A DNA stretch of 64,000 nt from Echinarachnius parma (taxonomy: Eukaryota; Echinodermata; Echinoidea; Clypeasteroida; Echinarachniidae): assembly GCA_037951105.1 (NCBI GenBank), contig JBAMJV010004328.1:56001-120000 (forward strand), written 5' to 3'. The position numbers and the translations under genes were made by a program. The notes beneath the pieces are model-generated. The model saw only the letters and a list, made by a program, of their open reading frames with translations. It made no database searches and was not told the DNA's origin. Below, one piece after another: positions 1 through 9,888 of this stretch. Position 1 is the stretch's first letter; each line of letters begins with the position of its first letter.

Positions 1-436
1 TTATCCTCATGATAAGAAAAATATTTAAAAATTATAGTCGATAGCGATTTTACAATTGAAATCAAAGCTGTGAGAAACATATTTTTTAAATTTAAAGATT
101 TGTTACCGTGTAGAGAAAAATGGCAATGGCTACTCGCGTGTTATAATGTTAATGCGCGCTCAGTCCGCGCACTGTCTTTATTTAATTCTTTATAATTGTA
201 CGCGCAAATTGTGCGCAAAGCAAATTTCACGCGCGATATGCAAATTTAGGGTCGTCAAACTTTATCACGTCATCTTGAAGTTATTTTTAGTCAGGCGAAG
301 TAAACATTGTTATTGTGACGTCATAATGAAAAGCCTGCGTATCAAAGTGCGTGTTAATTTTGTACATCGCGCTCTGCCCATTCACGTTGTACAGGATAAT
401 TGCACAGTGGTCGGTCTTTCCATTAAGCGTCTTTGA
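1..436 (-). mobile_element. Partial hAT-like element, inverted relative to 18664-19449
   Basis: This stretch is the reverse complement of most of the element at 18664-19449, and the shared end is the TTAAGCGTCTTTG terminus. The window edge cuts off the other end. Short ORFs in it are incidental and match the antisense ORF of the other copy. Family assignment rests on the 8-9 bp target duplication seen at the other copy. Confidence 0.6.
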
Positions 437-699
437 TATAACATGTACACTTACGTGACGTGACGTGTTGGCATGTTTCGAATATCTGCTATCCAATTCA
501 AGCATGCATTGTCTAATACCTGCTACACACAGCATAGTAATGTGACTACTAGATATATGTTTATAAGCTTGTACGGTAACATGCAACAGTACCTTATACA
601 GTTTTTACATACCGTACCTGTTTTATTTAATACCCAAACCAATCTATACATCATACAATATTTATATAATGTCTCTCCTCCTTTCTCAACCTCCTGCAG
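437..699 (+). other. Unit A leader region with candidate 3' splice site
   Basis: The sequence is paralogous to the regions around 8360, 30800 and 45400 (the GTGTTGGCAYGTTTCG segment) and then to the immediate upstream regions of genes B, C and D. It ends in a pyrimidine-rich tract and CAG at 697-699, conserved before all four genes. I infer the end of a 5' UTR intron. No upstream exon for gene A is in the window. Confidence 0.5.
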
Positions 700-723
700 A
701 TGATGTACTCCATGCAGCATTGA
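700..723 (+). other. Seven-codon leader ORF, in frame with gene A
   Basis: ATG at 700 opens immediately after the candidate splice acceptor and reads MMYSMQH then TGA at 721-723. Only TGC GTA ACC separates this stop from the gene A start at 733, and the two are in the same frame. A second ATG at 723 opens an overlapping ORF in another frame. The same arrangement is present in all four units. It fixes the main start at 733, because in-frame extension upstream is blocked by TGA. Confidence 0.45.
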
Positions 724-732
724 TGCGTAACC

Positions 733-2550
733 ATGGCTTCAACCTCCACAGGTGGTCCCAAAAGCAGGAAGGTGAAAGGTGCAGGCAGTGCAAGGCGCAA
801 TGGAATCAAACTGACGGCCCTTCTGAACAGTGGAGAGATAGAGAAAATCTGTGACTTGAAGGCATTTATTGCAAATTGTAAAGAAGGGATCAGGATTGAT
901 GCAAGTTGCTTACATGATGACAAGACACCTCTGATGATAGCCTGTGAAAAGCTGCAGCCTGACAATGTGAAGTTTCTGCTTGCCCTTGGTGCAAATCCCA
1001 ATGCAACATGCATTTTTCAACATACCCCCATGTACTATGCTTGCAGTCGAAAGACGCCCATTCATCAATTTTGTGACCCGGAAAAGATTCGTAAATCGGA
1101 GAAGAAAATTGGGGAGCTTGAAGAAAGGATTAAGATCATCCAGTTACTCCTGGAACATGGTGGCACCCTTGAGCATGGTGCCTTGTATGGTGAAGATACG
1201 CTCAGTCCACCCTGCATAGCTGCTGTCAACGGCATGAAAGATGTAGTCCAATTCTTTGAGGCAGTGCACAACAACGTTGAGCAACTTCCCCACATCGACC
1301 TTGTGAAGGCGTACCAGCTTCTGGGCGTTTCCTTTACCATTCTTGTTGGATATGAAGAATTGGATCAAGATTATGCTCCTGATGCTCAAGCGTGTTTTGA
1401 CAAGGCAGATGAGCTGTATCGGGAGAAACATAGGAGACCACCCCCAGATGCCAAAACAAAGTTTGAAGAATGTTTCCACATGGAAGAAGGAGAATATGAA
1501 GGATCTGATGGCACAAAACACCAAAGATATGACAAGAACACCAATTTGCATGTGAAAGGCATGATCATAGGTGAACAATTCTTGCCAAATGAAGTAAAAG
1601 ATTCACACCTTTGGGAAGAAGTCTTTGTCTTTGCTTTGGATGAGTTGTTTGAGCATGGAAGAGTCCAGACCGGCTTCAAGATCCTTCAATATGCAATTGA
1701 CTTGGAGAAGAGGAATGCCATAAAACCTGGGAAAACTCTGTCAGCCCTTACAACTCATATCCTAGATGCAGGGACAGATATATCAAGTGATGTAATGGAA
1801 CTTGTATGTCAGCTGGTAGATATCTATTCAAACTTTTCAAAGCATCCAGCATACTATTCCATGTCTATTCCAGACACAGTATCATCACTGGCAGACATGC
1901 TAGTTGAAGTTGCCTGCTTTAATAAAGAGGCAAGGCATGTGGACCTTCTTCTTCAAACAGTCAAGAAAATTGTCCAGGTTGGTAGGAGAAGGATCAAGCA
2001 AACAAAGTTTTCGGTGACCCTGAAGATCCTTGAAGCTGTGGCTGTGGTCTTCATCCTGGACTCGGGTACTGGAGAGACCAGATCAGAGGAAGCTCGATTG
2101 ATTCGCGTCTTGAGTGATCTGCTTTCGTGCGACCAGTGTGTATCCGCCAAGTCCACAGAACACAATTCCGGAACTATGCTGCACATCCTGATGACCATCT
2201 CCTTTGTCGCTGTTCACATCCCTCACTTTGTTATCACGGTAGCGAAGCTTCTTGTCCGCTATGGGTGCCCTATTGATGCGAAGAATGCCTCTGGTAGCAC
2301 TGCAAAGGACACATTGGTTCATGTTTGGAGTCGCCGCGGCCTGGATGTCAAAATGCCAGCCGAGTATGCAGAACTGATGCAACTCCTTAGCCCTCCTTCA
2401 TCTCCGCTCTCTCTTGAAGAGCAGGCAGCAAGATGTATTCTCCGCACGAGAATTGCATTTAAAGAGAGGCTTCCACCAACCATCTGTGCCCTCATCGATG
2501 GACAGAGAGTCATCAGTGACATCTCAGAGCTAGACCTTCCTGAACTTTGA
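733..2550 (+). CDS. FEM1-like ankyrin protein, copy A (predicted CUL2 ligase substrate receptor)
   Basis: This is a single-exon gene for 605 residues. Family knowledge: FEM1 proteins are receptors of cullin-2 RING ubiquitin ligases that bind C-terminal degrons; nematode FEM-1 acts in sex determination. Seen: ankyrin-type segments at about 62-92 (DDKTPLMIA, ALGANPN), 97-148 and 155-175, fewer than the roughly seven in typical FEM1; a helical middle with NLHVKGMIIGEQFLP (271-285) at the place of the FEM1 motif around its TPR region; a C-terminal ankyrin-like segment at about 480-535; a BC box SLEEQAARCI (560-569, L-x3-A-x3-I) for elongin C; and a CUL2 box LPPTICALI (580-588). Length matches the family (about 600-670). 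The start sits in a good context (ACCATGG) after an in-frame TGA. The function in the cell is inferred. The reduced ankyrin block suggests altered substrate choice. Confidence 0.8.
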   Translation: MASTSTGGPKSRKVKGAGSARRNGIKLTALLNSGEIEKICDLKAFIANCKEGIRIDASCLHDDKTPLMIACEKLQPDNVKFLLALGANPNATCIFQHTPMYYACSRKTPIHQFCDPEKIRKSEKKIGELEERIKIIQLLLEHGGTLEHGALYGEDTLSPPCIAAVNGMKDVVQFFEAVHNNVEQLPHIDLVKAYQLLGVSFTILVGYEELDQDYAPDAQACFDKADELYREKHRRPPPDAKTKFEECFHMEEGEYEGSDGTKHQRYDKNTNLHVKGMIIGEQFLPNEVKDSHLWEEVFVFALDELFEHGRVQTGFKILQYAIDLEKRNAIKPGKTLSALTTHILDAGTDISSDVMELVCQLVDIYSNFSKHPAYYSMSIPDTVSSLADMLVEVACFNKEARHVDLLLQTVKKIVQVGRRRIKQTKFSVTLKILEAVAVVFILDSGTGETRSEEARLIRVLSDLLSCDQCVSAKSTEHNSGTMLHILMTISFVAVHIPHFVITVAKLLVRYGCPIDAKNASGSTAKDTLVHVWSRRGLDVKMPAEYAELMQLLSPPSSPLSLEEQAARCILRTRIAFKERLPPTICALIDGQRVISDISELDLPEL

Positions 2551-3353
2551 GGATGACAAAGCATCTGCCAGATGCTGATGAATACATGTAGCTCAGATGA
2601 CTGTTGTCCTAACTTGTTGGATATGTGGGATGAAAATATTATGTCAACGAATGCGATGCAAAATTGGCTTCACTGAACATTTCCATCAATTCCAGTGTCT
2701 ATTGACACTCAAAAGACTGAGACTTTGCACTTGAGAAGAACATCCAGATTTGGGCAGATTTAAGTAAAATACAAGATTACTATCCAGAAAATGTTCTTCA
2801 TACATAGTTTGCTAATCTTTGAACATATGTAAAATTATCTTTGAAAACAAGTTAGGCTTGCCAATAGTGTAGCATCATCAGACACATTAGTTGTGAGGTT
2901 AGACTTTGTTCTTGAAAGAGATTTGTGAAACTTTTAAAACTAGACTGCGATGCAGGTGTGTACTTTCTTTATCAAAACTCAAGTATCCCTTTAAGTGGAT
3001 TGAGCCATATGCTTATTAATTCAGCTTTCTTTTCTCCATATTGTTGCTACAGTACACTTCAAACCTCTCTAATCTAATAATGTGCCTGGCCTAGCTACTC
3101 TGTATAAATTTGTGAAGAGGGCCTCCATGGTATTTAGTAGTTTAAGTTTGAAAAGTCATAATTATTCTGGCTGTTTAATTTTGAGATTATGAAACACATT
3201 GTTAGTGCAGAAGTATTGCTGTAGATCAAGTAACAAATTGCTTGAATAATTTGTTTTTAATAATAATTAATGATTAATGTGTAATTGCATGTTTACAAGA
3301 CGTTAGACGTTAGTGATGACACTTTGTTCATTTCTAAAGAAGTTGATTGTTAA

Positions 3354-3984
3354 AGGTAGTGTAACACATTTGCATCCACCAAACCAGGTGGGAAAACTAA
3401 TCTTGTAACTTGTGGGCTTGAACGAAAGCTCTTAACGGACACATTCTACAATATAATTTATGTGTCCCTTTTCCATCAGGTAAGAGAGAAATAATTTTTT
3501 TTATTTATGTTCTCAAAATCGCTGAACGTCTAGGCTAGACGTTAAGGGGTAGCTACACACGTCGATGAACACACACATCGTTCAATACAAAATGTGACCG
3601 ACTGCAATGGCAATGCATTGACTTCTGGATACACACACGGTGCAAGGATCCATGTAACAGTGTTACAGTGTAATAATTGTTATGTGTGTACGTATATTGA
3701 TACGAATGGTACGTGTATTATAACGTGCGTTTCTCTGTGTGTCGCTGTGTAACCGGCGTAATCGTATTAGTATCGACTAATCAAGTGCCGAATTATCCAG
3801 AGGCTGAGTCACCTCTATCCATTTTTTTTTCTCAAAGTAAAACAGATAAATAATAAATTTGTTAATTGAAGAAGTAAGGGTTCAATTGATTTGATATTTC
3901 TCACTCATTTTATTAACATCATTCCGTAACTACATGCACATTTTGAGAATGATCAGTGGTGCTTGCAAATGTGTTTCACAGCCT
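3354..3984. mobile_element. TTAA-flanked MITE, AAAGGTAGTG family
   Basis: The terminal inverted repeats read AGGTAGTGTAACACATTTGC on the left and a near-reverse complement on the right (about 3963-3984). It is flanked by TTAA (3350-3353) and TTGA (3985-3988). Gene D's 3' region has the empty site at 58553-58556. It has no coding capacity. TTAA targets with AGGG/AGGT-type ends fit the T2/Kolobok MITE group. Confidence 0.65.
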
Positions 3985-4755
3985 TTGAAGTATGTTTATT
4001 GCGAGATATGATGCATTTTTGAACCATATATGATATGTACATGTATGTAATGCAAACGTTATATTTTTTTTATCTAGCTGCATTATACTAAGACATTGAG
4101 GAAATAAAGCTGTAAATAGTATTTGGCAGTTTCAATTGTCTGTGACTATGTATGGAAACAGTTCAGATCTGTCATTCATTTGAAATGAATCGTAAAAAAC
4201 ACACAGATATATTACTATTCTTGAAGTATAAATACTGAGGTGTTCAAAGTGTTTCCAGCATTTCTAAACATGATTGTTGAATCATCATCATTGCAAGATG
4301 TGATGCAGTATCGGGCCATTAATTGTCACCCTCTTCCCCTATATGCGATGTTGCTTCATAGATATATCTCAATTCTCAAACAAACCTATATTAGCCATTG
4401 AGGAATGGTCTTACAGAAGTTCCAAAATGTCTGATAATTAGTTGTGAAAACGGTTACATAAAAACATTCAGTTTGTGAAATTCCAATTGTTTGAAATGCA
4501 AGCAGATTGATTGTTGGATGTTGCTCATTTCGGCATGTAGCTGGTGCTGGTTAGACATTTATATTGCATGTTTTTGCTACCTTGAACTTTGTTGTCTGTT
4601 ATTTTCAATCTGCAGCTGTTCTGAGAATTGAGATTATAATGTTATCATTTTGTATGATCAAAACTCATATTTTTATTTTCTTGTATTTGTTTCTTGCAGT
4701 AATTGAGTGATCAATGCCCATTATGTGCTAGGTGGTGAATCAAATATTGACACGT

Positions 4756-4882
4756 TTGATGTATGTGTATGTAATTGTATGTGCGCAAGTATGTGTTTGT
4801 GTAACTTCATCAGTGTGTGTGCGTGTGTGCTTGTGTGCGTGTGTGCATGTATGTGTGTGTGTAGGGGTGTGTATGTGTACAC
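4756..4882. repeat. GT-rich microsatellite, unit A
   Basis: An imperfect run of TGTG/TGTATG sits just upstream of the GGGCCCCC foldback. It is shorter in units B and C. ORFs crossing it are artefacts of the repeat. Confidence 0.8.
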
Positions 4883-4914
4883 ATCTATTGGGTGGGCCAG
4901 TTCTGGGCCCCCAT

Positions 4915-5059
4915 TTCATAAAACTTATGTCCCAATTTTTGAAACTAGTAGGTCAACAGGGTTCAACAGCCAATCAGCACAGAACATTGAAGCTGTTGTT
5001 GGTAGTTGCAATAATTGGGCAATTGCAACTACTGCAAAAGTGTTATGAAACGGGGGCCC
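4915..5059. mobile_element. Foldback MITE with GGGCCCCC ends, unit A
   Basis: Termini GGGCCCCCATTTCATAAAAC and GTTATGAAACGGGGGCCC form inverted repeats. Inner arms (AATTGGGCAATTGCAACTA region) also pair. It is present at the same place in units B and C, so it inserted before the units split. Confidence 0.7.
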
Positions 5060-5586
5060 TGAAGTTTATATATTATTATTAGTCAATCCCTGTGGCAATT
5101 TTGGTCTTTGGATTACCAAATGTCTCCTCTTTATACACAAATCTGCCAGGGATGCTAAGTCAGCCATGAAGTAATGAATATGATATAAATATAAAATAAT
5201 ATAATTTTCACAGTAAATGTACATAACCCCATAAAAATATTTTTGTCAAGACACACGATACGAGTGCCCCATCCTTAGTCCAACAAACCCAAACTTAAAC
5301 AACTTTGACCCTGATACTATTTATTGACGACAATATTTGCAGGATGTTGCCTAGATATCATGCTGCCTCAAACGAAAGAAGACTTATCTTAACACATACA
5401 GATCAAACAAGAATATGCACATATCTTACTTAGATGTAGAACAACTGGCTGGATTCTTATAACGTATGTGGAAGACGATACTATAGACACAATCATTTGA
5501 AGCTAAGATAGAAATGTATCACTCGAGGTACTTTTTGGCTATAAATTGTAACTCATAGTTGTCTGCTTATTAGACTAATGAATCAA

Positions 5587-5801
5587 CAGGGGCGGATCTA
5601 GCTTTTTGCTAAGGGGGGGGGTTTGACCCAATGACGATGCGGAGCATCGTCCACGAGCCGCGAAGCGGCGATTTTTCGGGGGGCTATTTTGAACCCCCGT
5701 AAGTGCCCGTTTTCCACATCACATTTTCACTTGGCAGCCCAAGGGGGGGGGGGGGGGGGTTAAACCCCCCCCCCCCCCCCCCCCCCGTAGATCCGCCACT
5801 G
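5587..5801. mobile_element. Short element with CAGKGGCGGATCTA ends and opposed G/C runs
   Basis: Left end CAGGGGCGGATCTA and right end TAGATCCGCCACTG are inverted repeats. A G-run near the left and middle faces a long C-run before the right end. It is flanked by ATCAA on both sides; units B and C hold the empty site (AATGAATCAAGAG or its variant near 43728 and 18020). It is unit A specific. Confidence 0.7.
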
Positions 5802-5935
5802 ATCAAGAGTTCCTTGGACAATGTTGGAGATCTCAGTGATGTTATCACTATGAACCCCATTTATACGTGTGGAATGAGACTGACATTTGTGTATACATTC
5901 ATACTATAACTGTAATAAACCTATACCGGAAAGAA

Positions 5936-6760
5936 TGGTGTGGGTCACAGTGTGCTTCACACTAAGGGCCAGAATGTGAACACAGTGTGCTTTACACTAT
6001 GGGCCACGGTGTAAATACATTGTGCTTCGCACTATGGACTCCAATGTGAATTCGGTGTGCACAGTAGCGTAGCGTGGTCGGACTGATTGGGGGGGGGGGG
6101 GGGGGGGGGGCACGAACAATTATTGGGGGAACACCTTATGTATTTCTTTGTTTTTTCAAAAAATGCCTCCTTATGTTTTCTATTGTTTTTTCCAAATTAT
6201 TGCCCCCCCCCCCCCCCCCCCCCCCGTATCTACGCCACTGGGTGTGCATGAAAAAATGGGATACAATGTGAACACAGTGTGCCTCGAACTATATATATGG
6301 GCCACTGAACTGTGAACATGTGCTTCAAACTATGTGCCACAATGTGAATACACTTTGCTTCACACTATGGGCCATGACCACAATGTGAAAACAGTAGTGT
6401 GATTCACACTATGAGCCACAGTGTTGACAGAGCGTGCTTCACAATAAGGACCACAATGTGAACACAGTAGTGTGATTCACACTATGGGCCACAATGTGAA
6501 CACAATGTGCTTCACACTATTGGCCACAATGTGAACACAGTGTGCTTTACACTATGGGCCACAGTGTGAACACATTGTGATTTACACTATTGGCCACAAT
6601 GTGAACACAGTGTGCTTTACACCATGGGCCACAGTGTTAAAAGAGCGTGCTTCACACTAAGGACCACAATGTGAACACACAATGTGAACACACAACCCAC
6701 ACACAATGTGAACACACAATGTGAACACACAACCCACACACAATGTGAACGCAGGCCCGT
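5936..6760. repeat. 35-bp minisatellite, unit A
   Basis: The array is built on a 35-bp period with the core GGCCACAATGTGAACACA and GTGCTTCACACTATG. Units are degenerate and variable (ATTGTG/AGTGTG alternatives). A hAT-like element interrupts it at 6062-6240. Towards the right it collapses into short ACACAATGTGA repeats. Counterparts are at 18148-18536 and 43853-44240. Confidence 0.8.
6062..6240. mobile_element. hAT-like MITE with CAGTRGCGTAG ends
   Basis: Left CAGTAGCGTAGCG and right CTACGCCACTG are inverted repeats, flanked by the perfect 8-bp duplication GGTGTGCA (6054-6061 and 6241-6248). Units B and C show the uninterrupted site (GGTGTGCATGAAA near 18256 and 43963). An 8-bp duplication is the hAT hallmark. 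The interior is mostly a G-run and a C-run. Confidence 0.75.
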
Positions 6761-7328
6761 AGCCAGGGATTTCTGGTCGATTGTCTTATATATATCATGT
6801 TTGAAATTATTTACACAAACAGGGTGCATCATTCTGGTGATCCTTCGAAATTACTATATCCCTTATATAATTTGATTGTATTATCATTCCGGTTCAGTGT
6901 GTCAGGTTTATGGTTTAGCTTCTGTCCATCACGAATATATTAAAAATGGTTCAAATACTGAGGAAATCTTACTTTTCTCTGTGCATTTTAATATTTAATT
7001 GTAGTTTCGCTGAAATATGTTCTCTTATAAATTCCCCACAGACTTGTTTACCTCTGATTTGTTTTCAGCTCTGACACTTTTCCACTAGCATTTTTATCCG
7101 ACACTGTGAAGAAATTGAGACAGCAGTGTCTCGGGCAATTTGATTTTCATGGAAATGTTCATTCAGATTGTATTCATGTCTAGGCCATATTGTATACAGC
7201 TTCTATGGCATATAGGCATGATCTCCATTTATTGTCGTCACCATCCGAGAGAAACAGCCTATCATATATTCTGAAAAACCCATTTGGGGCATGGCCTGCT
7301 TCCTTATAGGAGAAGACCTTTGTATTAA
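6761..7328. other. Unit spacer, no gene seen
   Basis: The latter part resembles the 44300-44590 region of unit C (the TCTGACACTTTTCCACTAGCAT segment). I see no coding exon or RNA gene. Confidence 0.5.
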
Positions 7329-7820
7329 AGGGATAGTCGAGTAGATTGGTCAAACTTAACTTTAGTAACCAAAACCGGCACCATTACGGTACAAAGTAAT
7401 AGTTATAACTTCACCATGCTCGAAAAGTATACCGTACACAATTACAAACGACTAAGTAAAACCCCTGTTATCATTAAAAAAAGAGCCGTTACAACTCAAG
7501 AGGGCGCTATTTAAAAAATCATTGGTTTTAGCCTTTTTTCATACAAAATTGTGCATTTAATGATTCAATAGAGATATCATCAACGACTTTTTAAAAACCT
7601 ATTCAGATTTTTTTCAAAGTAGTCTTCGAGCATTTTGTTTAATTTTTCTAAAAAGTATAAATATATTATATATATAAATTTCTGAACCGATTTTGATCAA
7701 ATAAAGTTTATTCTGTCATTAAAATTGTATGTTCTTTCGAATTTGACAGTCAGTTTTTCATTATCTCAAAAAAAAAATATTGGGGGGCACTTCGGGAAAT
7801 ACCAATACTCAACACTACCT
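7329..7820 (+). mobile_element. TTAA-flanked MITE, AGGGATAGTYGAGTA family
   Basis: It is flanked by TTAA at 7325-7328 and 7821-7824, with end AGGGATAGTCGAGTA and a reverse-complement-like right end (CTCAACACTACCT). The same family occurs at 28594-29769, 11275-11586 (inverted) and 59156-59503. No coding capacity. Confidence 0.65.
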
Positions 7821-7999
7821 TTAAACTATATAGTGGGCATCAGATAACGACAATGTACATTGTATCAACCATTCATCACTTACTAGATCCCACGTCCAAT
7901 ATTGATTGATTGTAATTATTTGTTTATCCTCATTGCCTTATGCCGGACTACATAACTGGTTCGAATCCTACTCCGAATTACGACGCTGAGCCGACGCTG

Positions 8000-8199
8000 A
8001 GAGCTATATAGCGCCATCTATAGGTACGGTACCAGTCCGAATAAAACTTCATAATCATAACAAAAACATGTGCTCAGGCTAGGCGTGACGTGCGCTACCG
8101 CCTCAGGATCAGAGATATACACGTACGTACACGCATGACAAATTTGCAGGTGGTATGTACTCGACTCAGGACACAGAATTGATTCTCAGAGAAAAGAAG
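8000..8199 (+). promoter_or_regulatory. Candidate promoter and leader exon for gene B
   Basis: AGCGCCATCT, CAGTCCGAATA and an AT-rich TATA-like stretch (about 8050) precede a block conserved in three units. That block, 8150-8199, begins after TTTGCAG and ends AAGAAG before GTGAGA, so it has exon-like borders. A second donor-like GTAAGT follows near 8212. I infer a 5' UTR exon spliced to the acceptor at 12307. No transcript evidence is available. Confidence 0.35.
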
Positions 8200-8866
8200 G
8201 TGAGATTGTACTGTAAGTGTAACTTGTTTCGTGCACTGCATATTGCTTCAATCATACTCTGTTCAGATGGGAACCATGCAAATCACATTCACAATTTATT
8301 TAACAAAAGTGAATTGTAATAATGCCGACTAGATCTATTTTCTTGTAGAACAAAGTACATAGACAATGCACGTGTTGGCACGTTTTGGATACCTGTCACT
8401 CATGCATTGTCTACACATAGCCTGCTACACGCAGTAGTATAGTAATGTGACTAATGACAATATCTGTTTCATACACGCCTTATTATATTAACAATCCTGC
8501 ACTCAGCCTCGGGCATACCTGTTCTGTCATGTGTAAAATACTTTGTATGTTATTGATACACATGACACCGCACACTCCGTGGTGCCTTTGTTCTATACCG
8601 CTAGCGTCCGGTCGTAACCATTAACAACACATTGATTGACTTGTCAACTGGGTCAAAGTGAATTCGCCAACACCCCTCGGACAATCGATTGCCCCGCCGA
8701 GCGAAAAAATAACGCACTACGTCAATGTGATTCTGTATGCTATACACAAACGGTATAGGTGGTGGGGCTGGTGGCCTCGGGCCAAGGGAATATAATTATT
8801 TTTGGTTGCTAATGTTACCAATGGTTTATTCTTCATCTGTAGACCCATGAACAATTCATTGTTATC

Positions 8867-9476
8867 TAACTCAAGTGAACGCTACCGCGGAGCGGTAGCG
8901 TTCAAGGTCGGGCTCATAGTGCCCCCGAATTTATGCGCTAATGTGCACAATAAGTGTGCTTAAAATTATAGATATGATACGGTACTTACCACATATGTTA
9001 TGCAACTATGGGGTGGATCAGAATGATGATTTTTCGCTCCATTCCGCATCAAAATGAGTGATTTATGCACATCATCGACTTTTATCTGTGTTGTATCGCG
9101 ACTTAGGAACGAGCGATGATCAGGCGAACGCGCGGGTACGGTCTCCATTCATGTACCGCGCCCGCCGAATAGATGGCAGATCTGACTCGCGCGTTTAGTG
9201 GTCGTACGGTAATCGATCGTTCAGAAGTCGCGATACAACACAGATAGAAGTCGATGATGTGCATAAATCACTCATTTTGATGCGGAATGGAGCGAAAAAT
9301 CATCATTCTGATCCACCCCATAGTTGCATAACATATGTATCATCTACACGGTGGTAAGTACCGTATCATATCTATAATTTTAAGCACACTTATTGTGCAC
9401 ATTAGCGCATAAATTCGGGGGCACTATGAGCCCGACCTTGAACGCTACCGCTCCGCGGTAGCGTTCACTTGAGTTA
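8867..9476. mobile_element. MULE-like foldback element with long inverted arms
   Basis: The element starts TAACTCAAGTGAACGCTACC and ends with its reverse complement. The arms are about 270 bp each, around a loop of roughly 90-100 bp. A perfect 9-bp duplication ATTGTTATC flanks it (8858-8866, 9477-9485). Nine-base duplications with long terminal repeats are typical of Mutator-like elements. There is no transposase. Confidence 0.7.
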
Positions 9477-9722
9477 ATTGTTATCTAACTGTGATCAGCG
9501 CTGTAGCCTGTGCTATGCACAGCGCTGTGACGCGACGTCGCTCAAAATCTTGCAGGTAGGCCTACATTTTTGTAGATGTGCGACGAGTTAAAAAATCGCC
9601 TTTACTTACAAAATTATTTGAATTTGTTTCGCTCCGAAGTACCTTTAGTTATTGAACTTATCGGACTTTGCATATAATTTGCTAAAAAAAGAAGGATAAC
9701 TTACCTCAAATTGATGATTTAT

Positions 9723-9888
9723 TACGGTAGTCCTTGTTAGAATCCGGCTTTGTCTTTGACCGATCGCCACTTACGAGCGGAATATCGAATACCCTCCTAT
9801 CCCAGCATGCATTGCCGACGAGTTTTGAGGTGACGTCGTCATTGCAGTGATCAAAGACAAAGCCGGATTCTAACCAGGACTACCGTAA
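9723..9888. mobile_element. TA-flanked foldback MITE
   Basis: Outer arms TACGGTAGTCCTTGTTAGAA and its near-reverse complement, each ~38 bp with TCTTTGA at the inner edge, enclose ~85 bp. A TA lies at each end, consistent with a Tc1/mariner-type MITE. Confidence 0.6.

Larger units (their letters stand above)
2551..4914 (+). other. Gene A 3' region with distal poly(A) signal
   Basis: It is homologous to the 3' regions of genes B, C and D. The first ~150 bases align with the coding C-terminal extension of gene D, so they are former or potential coding sequence. An AATAAA lies at about 4102-4107 and is lost in B and C. A TTAA-flanked element is inserted at 3354-3984. No other gene is visible. 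Confidence 0.5.

Noticed and set aside
7950-7975. GGTTCGAATCC, a perfect tRNA B-box-like word
   Set aside because: No A box at the right distance and no cloverleaf; the equivalent place in other units lacks the word.
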